Shown piece by piece: positions 17,695 to 25,299 of a DNA stretch of 64,000 nucleotides (position 1 is its first letter; every line of letters starts with the position of its first letter). Source of the stretch: Sphingopyxis sp. OPL5 (GTDB taxonomy: Bacteria; Pseudomonadota; Alphaproteobacteria; Sphingomonadales; Sphingomonadaceae). The translations under genes were made by a program, and so were the position numbers. The notes under the pieces were generated by a model. That model ran no database searches. It had not been told where the DNA came from and was given only the letters and a program-made list of their open reading frames with translations. The stretch lies in the NCBI RefSeq assembly GCF_003797775.2, contig NZ_CP060725.1, forward strand, positions 2,598,001 to 2,662,000, written 5' to 3'.

Positions 17695-18488
17695 CGCTCG
17701 ATACGCTCCAATATCTGCTCGGCGCGTTGTCGGGCGGGATCGTCGGCTTTACCCTCGGTCTTGTCGGAGGCGGCGGGTCGATCCTCGCGGTTCCGCTTAT
17801 GGTCTATCTCGTCGGGGTCGCGAGCCCGCACGTCGCGATCGGGACGAGCGCGCTCGCGGTCGCCGCCAATGCCGCTTCGGGGCTCGCGCAGCACGCCCGC
17901 GCGGGCACGGTCCAATGGCGCTGCGGTTTCCTCTACGCGGCGAGCGGCGTCGTCGGCGCGCTTGGCGGATCGACCATCGGCAAGGCGATCGACGGGCAGA
18001 AACTGCTCTTCCTCTTCGCGTTGCTGATGCTCGCCGTGGGCACGCTGATGCTGCGCAGGCGAGGCGATCCGGGGATCGAGGGCGCAGCCTGCAATCGCCA
18101 AAATGCGCCCAAGGTGCTTGGCTATGGGCTCGGAACCGGTGGATTCTCGGGCTTTTTCGGCATCGGCGGCGGTTTCCTGATCGTGCCCGGGTTAATCGCG
18201 TCCACGAAAATGCCCATCCTCAACGCGGTCGGCACGAGCCTCGTAGCGGTCACCGCCTTCGGGCTGACCACCGCGCTGAGCTACGCCGCATCGGGGCTGA
18301 TCGACTGGAAGCTCGCCGCGATCTTCATCGCAGGCGGCCTGGTCGGGGGCATAGCCGGGACCCGCGCAGCGCGGGCGATGTCGAGCAGGGGCGGACTGAC
18401 CGTCATCTTCGCTGGGCTGATTTTCGCCGTCGCGGCCTATATGCTTGTCCGGAGCGCAGGCGCCCTCTTTGCCGGGACCGGCGGTTGA
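17691..18488 (+). CDS. TauE/SafE-family sulfite exporter
   Basis: GTG start at 17691 overlaps the SQR stop (GTGA) behind GAAGGGGG, giving 265 residues with about eight transmembrane helices. The tandem motifs LVGGGGSILAVPLM (N half) and GIGGGFLIVPGLI (C half) are the TauE repeats. It would export sulfite or a related anion made by the persulfide dioxygenase-like enzyme two genes upstream. The position in the operon makes this role likely. Confidence 0.88.
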   Translation: MTLDTLQYLLGALSGGIVGFTLGLVGGGGSILAVPLMVYLVGVASPHVAIGTSALAVAANAASGLAQHARAGTVQWRCGFLYAASGVVGALGGSTIGKAIDGQKLLFLFALLMLAVGTLMLRRRGDPGIEGAACNRQNAPKVLGYGLGTGGFSGFFGIGGGFLIVPGLIASTKMPILNAVGTSLVAVTAFGLTTALSYAASGLIDWKLAAIFIAGGLVGGIAGTRAARAMSSRGGLTVIFAGLIFAVAAYMLVRSAGALFAGTGG

Positions 18489-18576
18489 TGTTCGTGCAGC
18501 CCGCCGCCATTCTGCCATTTCGCCTGCGTGCCGATCCCACGCCCCCTTGTTCCCTCGACCACGGAGACGCTTTGTC

Positions 18577-19869
18577 ATGACCGCGCCGCCCCAAGGCTTC
18601 GCTCTCCAGCAGGAGCCAGGCGGTGGCGACGCGCCACCGACCGGGCTCGCCCGTTGGAAGCTCGTCGGACCCGGTATCGTCGTCGCCGCGACTGGAGTAG
18701 GCGCGGGTGATCTCGTCGCGACGCTCATAGCGGGTGCGCGCTTCGGCTATGCATTGCTCTGGGCGGCGGTAATCGGGTGCATCGTCAAGATTGCGCTCGC
18801 CGAGGCGACGGGCCGCTATCATCTCGCAACCGGGTCGACGATCCTCGAGGGCTGGCGCTCGCTCGGCCGCTGGACGAGCTGGTATTTCGGCATCTACATC
18901 ATTCTCTGGGGCTTTGTGTATGGCGGCACCGCGATGAGCGCGACCGCGCTGCCGCTGTCGGCGCTCTTTCCCGACGTGCTGCCCTTCTGGGCCTGGGGCG
19001 GACTCTCGGGCCTGTTGGGGGCCGCGTTTGTGCTGCTCAATCGCTATGCGATCTTCGAAGCGGCGATGAAGCTGTTCATCGGCATCATGTTCGTCGTGGT
19101 GGTCGGGCTCGCCATCCTCGTCGCGCCAAACTTCGGGGAAGCACTGGGCGGACTCGTTCCGCGCCTTCCAGACGGATCGGTCATCTACACCCTTGGTCTG
19201 ATCGGCGGCGTCGGCGGCACGATCACGCTCGCCGCCTACGGCTATTGGGTCAACGCCAAGGGTTGGCATTCGCCCGCATGGATGGGGATGATGCGGTTCG
19301 ATAACCGCGTTGCCTATATCGTCACCGGCATCTTCGTCGCGGCGATGCTCATCGTCGGTGCCGAACTTCTCCATGCCGCGCAGATCAGCCTCGCCGGCGG
19401 CGACCGCGGGCTGCTCGATCTCGAGGCGGTACTCGCCGACCGGTTCGGACCGCGAGTGGCGACGATTTTCCTGATCGGCTTTCTTGCCACCACCTTCTCG
19501 TCGATCCTCGGCGTCTGGCAGGGCGTGTCGCTGCTGTTCGCCGACTTTGTGCGCAATATGCGCGGCACGCATGCGGCGGGCGACCGGACAGACCTCGAGA
19601 CCAGCCCGGCTTTCCGCTTCTATGTGCTGTGGTTGACCGTTCCGCCGATGATCCTGCTCACGCTCGGCCAGCCCTTCGCGCTCATCATCGCCTACGGCGC
19701 GTTCGGCGCCTTCTTCATGCCGTTTCTCGCCCTGACGCTGATCTGGCTGCTCAATGGGCGCGCGGTCCCGCGCGAATGGCGGTCGGGCTGGCTCTCAAAT
19801 CTCCTTCTCGCGCTGGCATCGATTCTGTTCGTGGTTCTTTGCGCACAACAGATCTGGTCGATGCTCTAG
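18577..19869 (+). CDS. Nramp-related divalent-metal transporter
   Basis: The 430-residue protein has about 11 membrane helices, starting GPGIVVAATGVGAGDLVATL. In classical Nramp the helix-1 metal site is DPGN; here the equivalent is GAGD, and no MPH motif is seen in helix 6 (GYWVNAKGW region). It therefore belongs to a divergent Nramp branch whose ion may be Mg2+ or another divalent metal, or even a different solute. ATG 18577 has ACGGAG upstream; the earlier open frame lies in the TauE tail. Probably its own unit or the tail of the sulfur operon. Confidence 0.8.
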   Translation: MTAPPQGFALQQEPGGGDAPPTGLARWKLVGPGIVVAATGVGAGDLVATLIAGARFGYALLWAAVIGCIVKIALAEATGRYHLATGSTILEGWRSLGRWTSWYFGIYIILWGFVYGGTAMSATALPLSALFPDVLPFWAWGGLSGLLGAAFVLLNRYAIFEAAMKLFIGIMFVVVVGLAILVAPNFGEALGGLVPRLPDGSVIYTLGLIGGVGGTITLAAYGYWVNAKGWHSPAWMGMMRFDNRVAYIVTGIFVAAMLIVGAELLHAAQISLAGGDRGLLDLEAVLADRFGPRVATIFLIGFLATTFSSILGVWQGVSLLFADFVRNMRGTHAAGDRTDLETSPAFRFYVLWLTVPPMILLTLGQPFALIIAYGAFGAFFMPFLALTLIWLLNGRAVPREWRSGWLSNLLLALASILFVVLCAQQIWSML

Positions 19870-20142
19870 CGCGCGGCGACCGGCCTTTCGGTGACATAAG
19901 GTCAATCGAACCAGAGCTCCGAGAGCGGATCGGCGTAGGAACAAGGAGCCACCTTCACAAACACGCGTCGCGATTCACAGTTGATTGGAACCCGCTCGCG
20001 CTCGGCGCCTACGCCACTTCCTGTCTTTCTACGCCATTGGACGACGACACCAAAAGCTTGTTGAATTTGGCCGCTTAGTGCGTCTCTTACTCATTCCCGT
20101 CGAGCCGGGCGCTGTGCCCTGCTCCGAGAAACGGGATCCCCG
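19870..20142. other. Intergenic stretch at the left edge of the integrative remnant
   Basis: No convincing gene is seen. The composition is visibly less GC-rich than the flanks, and short open frames in it lack RBS or recognisable motifs. It probably marks the left part of the inserted segment containing the AlpA and integrase genes. Confidence 0.4.
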
Positions 20143-20307
20143 ATGGACGCAGAATCGATCCGGGTTGAAGCTCGCCATCGCAGCGAGCGCATGCTGAGCA
20201 CGACGCTCGCTGCGATAGCCAAATGGCTCGCCAGTCCCGAGATCAGCTTCATGGGGGATGACCGTGAGTTCAGAAAGCTGCGGCGGAGGAAATGCGATGG
20301 AGCATGA
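20143..20307 (+). CDS. Possible 54-residue hypothetical protein upstream of alpA-type gene
   Basis: ATG 20143 opens a short frame (MDAESIRVEARHRSERMLST...) that ends with TGA at 20305-20307, overlapping the AlpA gene by 11 nt. The product is charged, helical-looking and ends in a basic stretch (RKLRRRK). Only a weak RBS (GGGA) precedes it, but its 3' end contains the GGAGGA site of the AlpA gene, as expected for coupled small phage-type genes. No family recognised. Confidence 0.35.
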   Translation: MDAESIRVEARHRSERMLSTTLAAIAKWLASPEISFMGDDREFRKLRRRKCDGA

Positions 20308-20500
20308 TGAGAAGATCATTCGGCTGAGGACGGTACTCGCGCGGACGGGCCTCTCGCGTTCGACACTTTACCGCATGATTGCGAGCGGTACGTTCCCGCG
20401 CCAGCAGCGGATCGGTATACAGGCGACCGGCTGGTATCAGTCAGAGGTTGAGCAGTGGATTACCGATCCGCTCGGCTACCGCACGCGGGAAGCCGTCTAG
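20297..20500 (+). CDS. AlpA-family excisionase/regulatory protein
   Basis: The 67-residue MerR-like winged-helix protein (IIRLRTVLARTGLSRSTLYRMI, then GTFPRQQRIG and WYQSEVEQWI) is a textbook AlpA. ATG 20297 has GGAGGA 6 nt upstream. AlpA-type proteins activate or direct excision by the cognate integrase; the integrase gene is convergent and only 5 nt away. Confident. Confidence 0.9.
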   Translation: MEHDEKIIRLRTVLARTGLSRSTLYRMIASGTFPRQQRIGIQATGWYQSEVEQWITDPLGYRTREAV

Positions 20501-20505
20501 GCGGC

Positions 20506-21753
20506 CTACGCCACAAGATCCCCTGGAAGGATCGCACTCCATTTTGCCCCACTCAGATACGCACCCCATTGGGCAAGGAGCTTACGGCGCATGTCCAGGA
20601 AGGCTGCCCGGTTGTAGGCTTTGATGACAGCGTCGGGGATGACGTGGGACAGTGCCGCCTCCGCCACCGGCTCCGGAATGAAGGGCTGCTTTTCCGCAGC
20701 CCATGTCCGGAGGCTCGTGCGGAAGCCGTGCGGGACATATGGCTGGTCGTCATCGCGCATGACCTTGGAGATCGTCATGTCGCTGATCATGCCTCCCTTA
20801 CGGTTAGCGAAAATAAAATCATCGGGACCGCGGTTCGGCAGGAGCAACGCAATCTTTCGCAGGATTGCCAAAGCGGGCTCATTGAGCGTGACGACATGAG
20901 CTTGGTCGGACTTTCGCATGAGCTCGGCGGGGCGACCCCATTCAGCGCGCTCGGTGTCGACATGGCGCCATTTGGCTTCGCGCACTTCGATCGAGCGAGC
21001 TCCCGTCGCTATGAGGAACCGAAGTGCAAGCCGGCCGACCGTCTCGCGCTCACCGAGCAGATGCGTCCAATAGCCTGGAACATCATCGTAGGGCATGGCC
21101 GGGAAATTGCCTCCCTTCTTGGCTTTGCCGGTAAGCGCGCGGACTTGCTCGCGAGGTGCCGCGTTGGCGCGCCATCCCTTCGCAGACGCGTAATCCAGCA
21201 CCACGCCCACGCGGCGACGGACCTTTTTCGCCATTGCTGGCTTGGCCTTCCAAATTGGCGCGAGGGCGGTCGCAATGTCGTCTGCGGTTATTGCATCGAC
21301 CCGCTTGTTACCGAGCAGCTCATAGGCGTGATTCTTGAGGGACGAGAGGAAGGCCTTCGCTTCCTTGTCGTTCCATCCATGAGATTGGGCTGCATGAGTT
21401 GCGTCCACCGCTTCCTTGAACGTCGGAGCGAGCTTGCGATCGCGCTTGAGTTCCGCGGCGGGGTCCTTGCCGGCCTTTGCGGCGTTCCGCAATCTGATCG
21501 AAAGCTCGCGAGCTTCCGCGAGCGTCAAATGGGTCCGGCCCTCGAGCGGAACGTCGTCGCCGACTTCCGAAGGTCTTCCAAACACCGTGAAGATGACGCC
21601 GCCAAGACCGATATCGCGTCGCTTGCCCCTCACTTGCACGCGCAAGATCCAGGAGCGGCAGCCCGTTCTTCCAACGAGCAAGTAGAGGCCCTTGCCGTCG
21701 CAGTGACGACCTTCTTTTGCCTTCTGAACAAACTTAGCAGTGAGACCGGCCAT
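20506..21753 (-). CDS. P4-type tyrosine recombinase (integrase)
   Basis: The 415-residue integrase has an N-terminal DUF4102-like arm-binding region (residues about 1-90, DGKGLYLLVG, WILRVQVRGKRRDIGLG), a core-binding SAM-like domain (about 105-195) and a catalytic domain. Catalytic residues are present: Arg in ATGARSIEVREAKW, HGFR in YVPHGFRTSLRTWA, His in AALSHV and the Tyr nucleophile in KAYNRAAF. It appears intact and probably functional. Its upstream region (21754-22282) is the likely site of an att sequence; no tRNA gene is visible there. Confidence 0.93.
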   Translation of the reverse strand: MAGLTAKFVQKAKEGRHCDGKGLYLLVGRTGCRSWILRVQVRGKRRDIGLGGVIFTVFGRPSEVGDDVPLEGRTHLTLAEARELSIRLRNAAKAGKDPAAELKRDRKLAPTFKEAVDATHAAQSHGWNDKEAKAFLSSLKNHAYELLGNKRVDAITADDIATALAPIWKAKPAMAKKVRRRVGVVLDYASAKGWRANAAPREQVRALTGKAKKGGNFPAMPYDDVPGYWTHLLGERETVGRLALRFLIATGARSIEVREAKWRHVDTERAEWGRPAELMRKSDQAHVVTLNEPALAILRKIALLLPNRGPDDFIFANRKGGMISDMTISKVMRDDDQPYVPHGFRTSLRTWAAEKQPFIPEPVAEAALSHVIPDAVIKAYNRAAFLDMRRKLLAQWGAYLSGAKWSAILPGDLVA

Positions 21754-22282
21754 ACATTCTCTACTAATGACCCCGAATCTCCTCCCTCATTTCCTCCCTC
21801 ATTTTGGGCTGGTTAGGACGGGTTTCGGTGGGATTGCATGGTAGCAGAAAATGGCAGAAAACCTATGGTTTTTCTTAGGATTTGGCACCAGTTTGGACTA
21901 GTTGAGACGAAAAGTTATAATCCTCGCGGGGCATCCAGAGCTTCAATAAACTATTGAAATGCTGGGGGAGATCCTTCCTCCGTGCGTCTCCTTCCACATC
22001 TGCGATACATGCGCCAAACAAGTGGATCGCAAAATCAACTTGGACCGCTGCGTTGGCTGCAAAATGATTCGGCGCACCCTTGTACCAGAGGGTCTGCTTT
22101 GCGCCTCGATGTCGGGCGTTCGGCAGTTCCACAGCTAATCTGCAAAGCCGTCGTTCGTCTATTGTTTCCAGGGAGCCGCGGCGCACAGGTGCCGAACTTC
22201 CGCGCGGATCTCTGGGAAATGCATGCTATAGAATAGGGCTAAACGGCACGCGGTTTTGATCCCGCCTGGCATTCGGACGTCG
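21754..22282. other. Low-GC region upstream of integrase; probable element boundary
   Basis: About 530 bp without a supportable gene. It holds the tandem repeat at 21780-21803 and AT-rich DNA around 21830-21960 that may carry the integrase promoter. A 103-codon GTG-initiated minus-strand frame (21875-22186) has no RBS or recognisable motif. The sharp return to high GC after about 22270 suggests the element ends here. Confidence 0.45.
21780..21803 (+). repeat. Two tandem copies of a 12-bp unit (TCCTCCCTCATT)
   Basis: TCCTCCCTCATT occurs at 21780-21791 and again at 21792-21803, immediately upstream of the integrase start. Tandem short repeats next to an integrase gene often serve as arm-type or AlpA/excisionase binding sites; that role is inference. 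Confidence 0.6.
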
Positions 22283-23608
22283 CTATCGGTCTATATTGTT
22301 CGTCGTCAGCAATGCGTCGCGAACGGCGTTCCGCCCTGCCAGCAGGATGGCCGAGGCGGCGGCGAGCGCCGCCGTGGATACCGTGGCCAGTGACGCCGAT
22401 AGCGACGCGAAGACATGATCGCTAAGTAGCCCGATGACGAGTGGCCCCAACCCCATGCCCAGCACCGTCACGACGAGCAGATACAGCGCCATCGCGCGTC
22501 CGCGCATCGTCGCCGGCGCCAGCAGCTGCACCGTCGTCGCCTGGAGTCCGCCAAGCATCGAGGACAAAAAGACGCCGATCCCGAGCAGGACGAGCACCGT
22601 CGGCGTGTGGGTCAGCAAATAGGCCGCCCCGAACGCCAGCGCTTGCAACGGCAAGGTCGCCAGAACCAGCAGGACTGGTGCGTGGACGATTCCGCGCCGC
22701 GTCATCCGGTCGGACAGGAGCCCGCCGCTGAGGACGCCGACAAAGCCGCATAGCCCGACGATCACCCCGAGCGAGAGGCCGATGTCGGGCGCCGCCATGC
22801 CATGTTCGCGCGCGAGCAGCGCCGGTCCCCACAGCATCGGGATATAGCCGGCGATGACGATCGAGCCGAAGCCGAGGAAGACCGTCGCAAAGGCCCGGGC
22901 GTTCGTCCGGATCGTCGCGAGCAGCACGCCGAAGCCCGGAACCTCGGCCCGCGCCGCCGTCCGCGGCGCTTCGCGCATCGTCGTGAGCAGTAGCAGCGCG
23001 AGCGGCAGGCCAAGCAGCCCGACGGCGAGCATCGCGAGCCGCCAGTCGCTGACCGTTCCCAGCGCGCCGAGCGAGACGCTCGTCTCTGCGGCCCAATCGG
23101 CGAGCATGCCGCCGAAACCCATCGCCAGCCCGCCGCCGAGCACGACCCCCGACGAATAGAGCGCGATAGCGAAGGCGAGCCGCTCGGGCGGGAAGCGGTC
23201 GGCGATCGTCGAGAGCGCGGCGGGCGACAGCGTCGCCTCGCCGACCCCGACGAGCGCGCGCATGACCAGCAGGCCCCCGAAGCCGCCGATCAGTCCGCTC
23301 CCAGCGGTGGCCAAGCTCCAGCCGATAAGGCCGAGGACGATCAGGTTGCGCCGGTTGAAGCGGTCGGCGGCCGCACCGAAGGGCAGGCCCAGCACGGTAT
23401 AGAAGAGCACGAAGCCAAAGCCGACGAGCAGGCCGATTTCGGTATCGCCAAGATCGAATTCCGCGCGGATCGGTTCGGCAAGCAGACTGATGAGCACCCG
23501 GTCGAGGAAGGACAGGATATAGGTCAGCATCAGCAGCAGCACGACATAATAGCTGTAGCGCAGGTTCGGCGTCCCGGGCGCGGTGGCCCTCTGGTCCTGA
23601 TGCTGCAA
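22283..23608 (-). CDS. MFS transporter, Spinster-like
   Basis: A 441-residue protein with 12 membrane helices. Helix 1 reads LMLTYILSFLDRVLISLL, followed by the Spinster/ACS-like segments FALYTVLG-type (VLFYTVLGLPFGAAADRFNR), MRALVGVGEATLSPAA and a second-half loop GLLSDRMTRRGI. Such transporters are common at sphingomonad aromatic and steroid loci and may take up the substrate after TonB-dependent entry. It is the first gene of region 3 after the integrase and lies downstream of, and probably cotranscribed with, the thiolase-like gene (36-bp gap). Confidence 0.87.
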   Translation of the reverse strand: MQHQDQRATAPGTPNLRYSYYVVLLLMLTYILSFLDRVLISLLAEPIRAEFDLGDTEIGLLVGFGFVLFYTVLGLPFGAAADRFNRRNLIVLGLIGWSLATAGSGLIGGFGGLLVMRALVGVGEATLSPAALSTIADRFPPERLAFAIALYSSGVVLGGGLAMGFGGMLADWAAETSVSLGALGTVSDWRLAMLAVGLLGLPLALLLLTTMREAPRTAARAEVPGFGVLLATIRTNARAFATVFLGFGSIVIAGYIPMLWGPALLAREHGMAAPDIGLSLGVIVGLCGFVGVLSGGLLSDRMTRRGIVHAPVLLVLATLPLQALAFGAAYLLTHTPTVLVLLGIGVFLSSMLGGLQATTVQLLAPATMRGRAMALYLLVVTVLGMGLGPLVIGLLSDHVFASLSASLATVSTAALAAASAILLAGRNAVRDALLTTNNIDR

Positions 23609-23644
23609 TTCTGGCTCCTTCAGCCCGCAAAGGCGGTTTGGGCG

Positions 23645-24793
23645 TTAGCGGGTGACGATCGCGACCGCCGACAGGCCCGGCGCGCCATAGACATGGCTGT
23701 ACCCGACCTTCGGATCGCGCGGCACCTGACGCGCGCCCGCGCGGCCACGCAGCTGCTGGACATTCTCATAGACCTGGCGGAGCCCCGACGCGCCGACCGG
23801 CTCGCCGCAGGCAAGGCAGCCGCCGTCGGTGTTGATCGGCAGCTTGCCGCCGATCTCGCTCCAGCCGTTGGCGAACCACTCCTCCTGCTCGCCGTCGGCG
23901 CAGAAGCCGTTCTCGGCCATGTGCATGATCTCGGCGCCGCTTTCGGTGTCCTGCAACTGCGCGACATCGACGTCACCGGGACCGATGCCCGCCTGTTCGA
24001 ACGCGGCCTGGCTGGCGAGCACGGTGGGCTTACCGCCGGGCGGCGTGCGGATCGAGGGCGCGAATACCTCGAACGAGCCTTCGGGGCGGGTGCGAAAGGC
24101 GATGCTGTCGATCCGGACGCCGTCGCTTCCGAGCTCGCGCAGCTTCTTCTCGCTCGCGAGGACGAGCGCGACCCCGCCCTCGGCGGGCGAGCAGAACATA
24201 TATTTGGTCAGCGGGTCGTTGACCATCGGTGCGTTCAGGATCGTCTCGAGATCGACCGGCGAGCGGCGCCACGCATGGTCGCACAGCGCGCCGTTGCGGA
24301 ACGCCTTTTCGGCGACCCGGCCCAGCGTCTCGCGGCTGATGCCATGCAACTGCATGTAGCGCTGGATCTTGAGCGCGAAAAACTGCGTCGTCAGCATCAT
24401 CCCGGTCTCGCCATACCAGGCGGGAAGACCATAGTTCGACGGCTTGGCGTTGAAGGCACCGCGCTCATGCTTGTCGAAGCCGACCGCGACCGCAACGTCG
24501 CACATGCCCGACGCGATGGCATTATGCGCGGACGTCAGCGCGCTGCCGCCGGTCGCGCAGCCATTGTGGACGTTGATGAAGGGCAGGCTGGTCAGCCCGA
24601 GGTCGTTGACCATGATGTCGGCCGACCCGGCGGCGACCGATCCGCCGCTGGCGAAACCGATGTCGGCCCATTCGATCCCCGCGTCGGCGAGCGCCTGGCG
24701 CAGAGCGAACACGCCCTGCGCGCGGCCCGACCGGTCCGGCGTGCGGCCAAAGGCATGGATGCCCGCGCCGATGATATAGACCTTGTCGCTCAT
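23645..24793 (-). CDS. SCP2-thiolase-like protein (probable acyl-CoA retro-aldolase/thiolase)
   Basis: The 382-residue protein has the thiolase fold of the lipid-transfer/SCP2 group. The nucleophile region VHNGCATGGSA gives C79. The usual catalytic GHPxGAxG motif is GEPVGASG, so the general-base histidine is Glu331. The downstream-overlapping partner in many genomes is a DUF35 protein, and here a DUF35 gene overlaps by ATGA upstream. Known Ltp2/DUF35 pairs perform retro-aldol cleavage of steroid side-chain CoA esters rather than Claisen thiolysis; an aldolase role is therefore plausible here. Family certain, reaction inferred. Confidence 0.85.
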   Translation of the reverse strand: MSDKVYIIGAGIHAFGRTPDRSGRAQGVFALRQALADAGIEWADIGFASGGSVAAGSADIMVNDLGLTSLPFINVHNGCATGGSALTSAHNAIASGMCDVAVAVGFDKHERGAFNAKPSNYGLPAWYGETGMMLTTQFFALKIQRYMQLHGISRETLGRVAEKAFRNGALCDHAWRRSPVDLETILNAPMVNDPLTKYMFCSPAEGGVALVLASEKKLRELGSDGVRIDSIAFRTRPEGSFEVFAPSIRTPPGGKPTVLASQAAFEQAGIGPGDVDVAQLQDTESGAEIMHMAENGFCADGEQEEWFANGWSEIGGKLPINTDGGCLACGEPVGASGLRQVYENVQQLRGRAGARQVPRDPKVGYSHVYGAPGLSAVAIVTR

Positions 24794-25200
24794 GCGCGCT
24801 GCTCCGGACGAAAGGCATAGGTGCTCCGCCGGTCGTCGAAGGGGACGATCACGAGCTGCATCGGCATTCCGAGTTCGAGCCGGTCGATCGACGTGCCGAC
24901 GATTCGGCTCTCGACGATCACTTCATTCGACAATTCTATATAACCGAGCAGAAAGGGCTCGAACGGCTCGGGACCGGCAAAGGGCGACTTGGGCTGAAAC
25001 TCCTGGCTGGTCCACGACCAGAGGGTTCCGCTGGTCGCAAGCGCGACGCGTTCGAGCGGCTCCAGCGGCTCGTCGGGCAAGGGAAAGACGATTTCGCCAT
25101 TGGCCTTCCGGCCGCCGATCAGGCGCGGTGGCGGGCCTTCGTCCCACAATCCTGCGGCGATCGGGGAAAGCCCCTGCGCGTTGTCCATATCCCCACCCAT
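24790..25200 (-). CDS. DUF35 OB-fold protein lacking the zinc-ribbon cysteines
   Basis: A 136-residue protein matching the DUF35 arrangement: an N-terminal rubredoxin-like segment followed by an OB fold (GTLWSWTSQEFQPKSPF, FLLGYIEL, GMPMQLVIVPF). The N-terminal zinc ribbon is degenerate: RKANGEIVFP replaces CxxCG, and the whole protein contains no cysteine. DUF35 proteins form obligate complexes with SCP2-thiolase-like aldolases, matching the overlapping gene. The start may be ATG 25200 or ATG 25188 (GGTGGGG precedes the second). The candidate operator at 25240-25259 lies upstream. Confidence 0.8.
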   Translation of the reverse strand: MGGDMDNAQGLSPIAAGLWDEGPPPRLIGGRKANGEIVFPLPDEPLEPLERVALATSGTLWSWTSQEFQPKSPFAGPEPFEPFLLGYIELSNEVIVESRIVGTSIDRLELGMPMQLVIVPFDDRRSTYAFRPEQRA

Positions 25201-25239
25201 TCTCGTTGCGCCGGGCCTGATTACCTGTGCGGACGAATC

Positions 25240-25259
25240 ATTTATATAACGCGCAATAT
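25240..25259 (-). promoter_or_regulatory. Shared AT-rich operator-like element, copy 1
   Basis: ATTTATATAACGCGCAATAT lies 40 bp upstream of the DUF35/thiolase/MFS unit. It matches the recurring pattern ATTTNTATAWCGYRYNATA found before seven transcription units of this locus. Candidate TetR-family operator. Confidence 0.55.
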
Positions 25260-25299
25260 ATTTGCAACAAAATGGATGCGATGCCCGACGGGCGTTGAT

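Noticed and set aside
20029..20319. 96-codon minus-strand frame opposite the AlpA region
   Set aside because: Overlaps the start of the confidently coding AlpA gene and lacks motifs or an RBS.
21780..21803. Short tandem repeats as a CRISPR array
   Set aside because: Only two directly abutting 12-bp units without spacers; no cas genes present.
21875..22186. 103-codon minus-strand frame from GTG upstream of the integrase
   Set aside because: No RBS, no recognisable motif and mixed composition; could be a decayed gene but not supportable.
21754..22282. tRNA gene as integrase target
   Set aside because: I looked for acceptor, D- and T-arm patterns and found no cloverleaf; no tRNA or rRNA gene is evident anywhere in the window.
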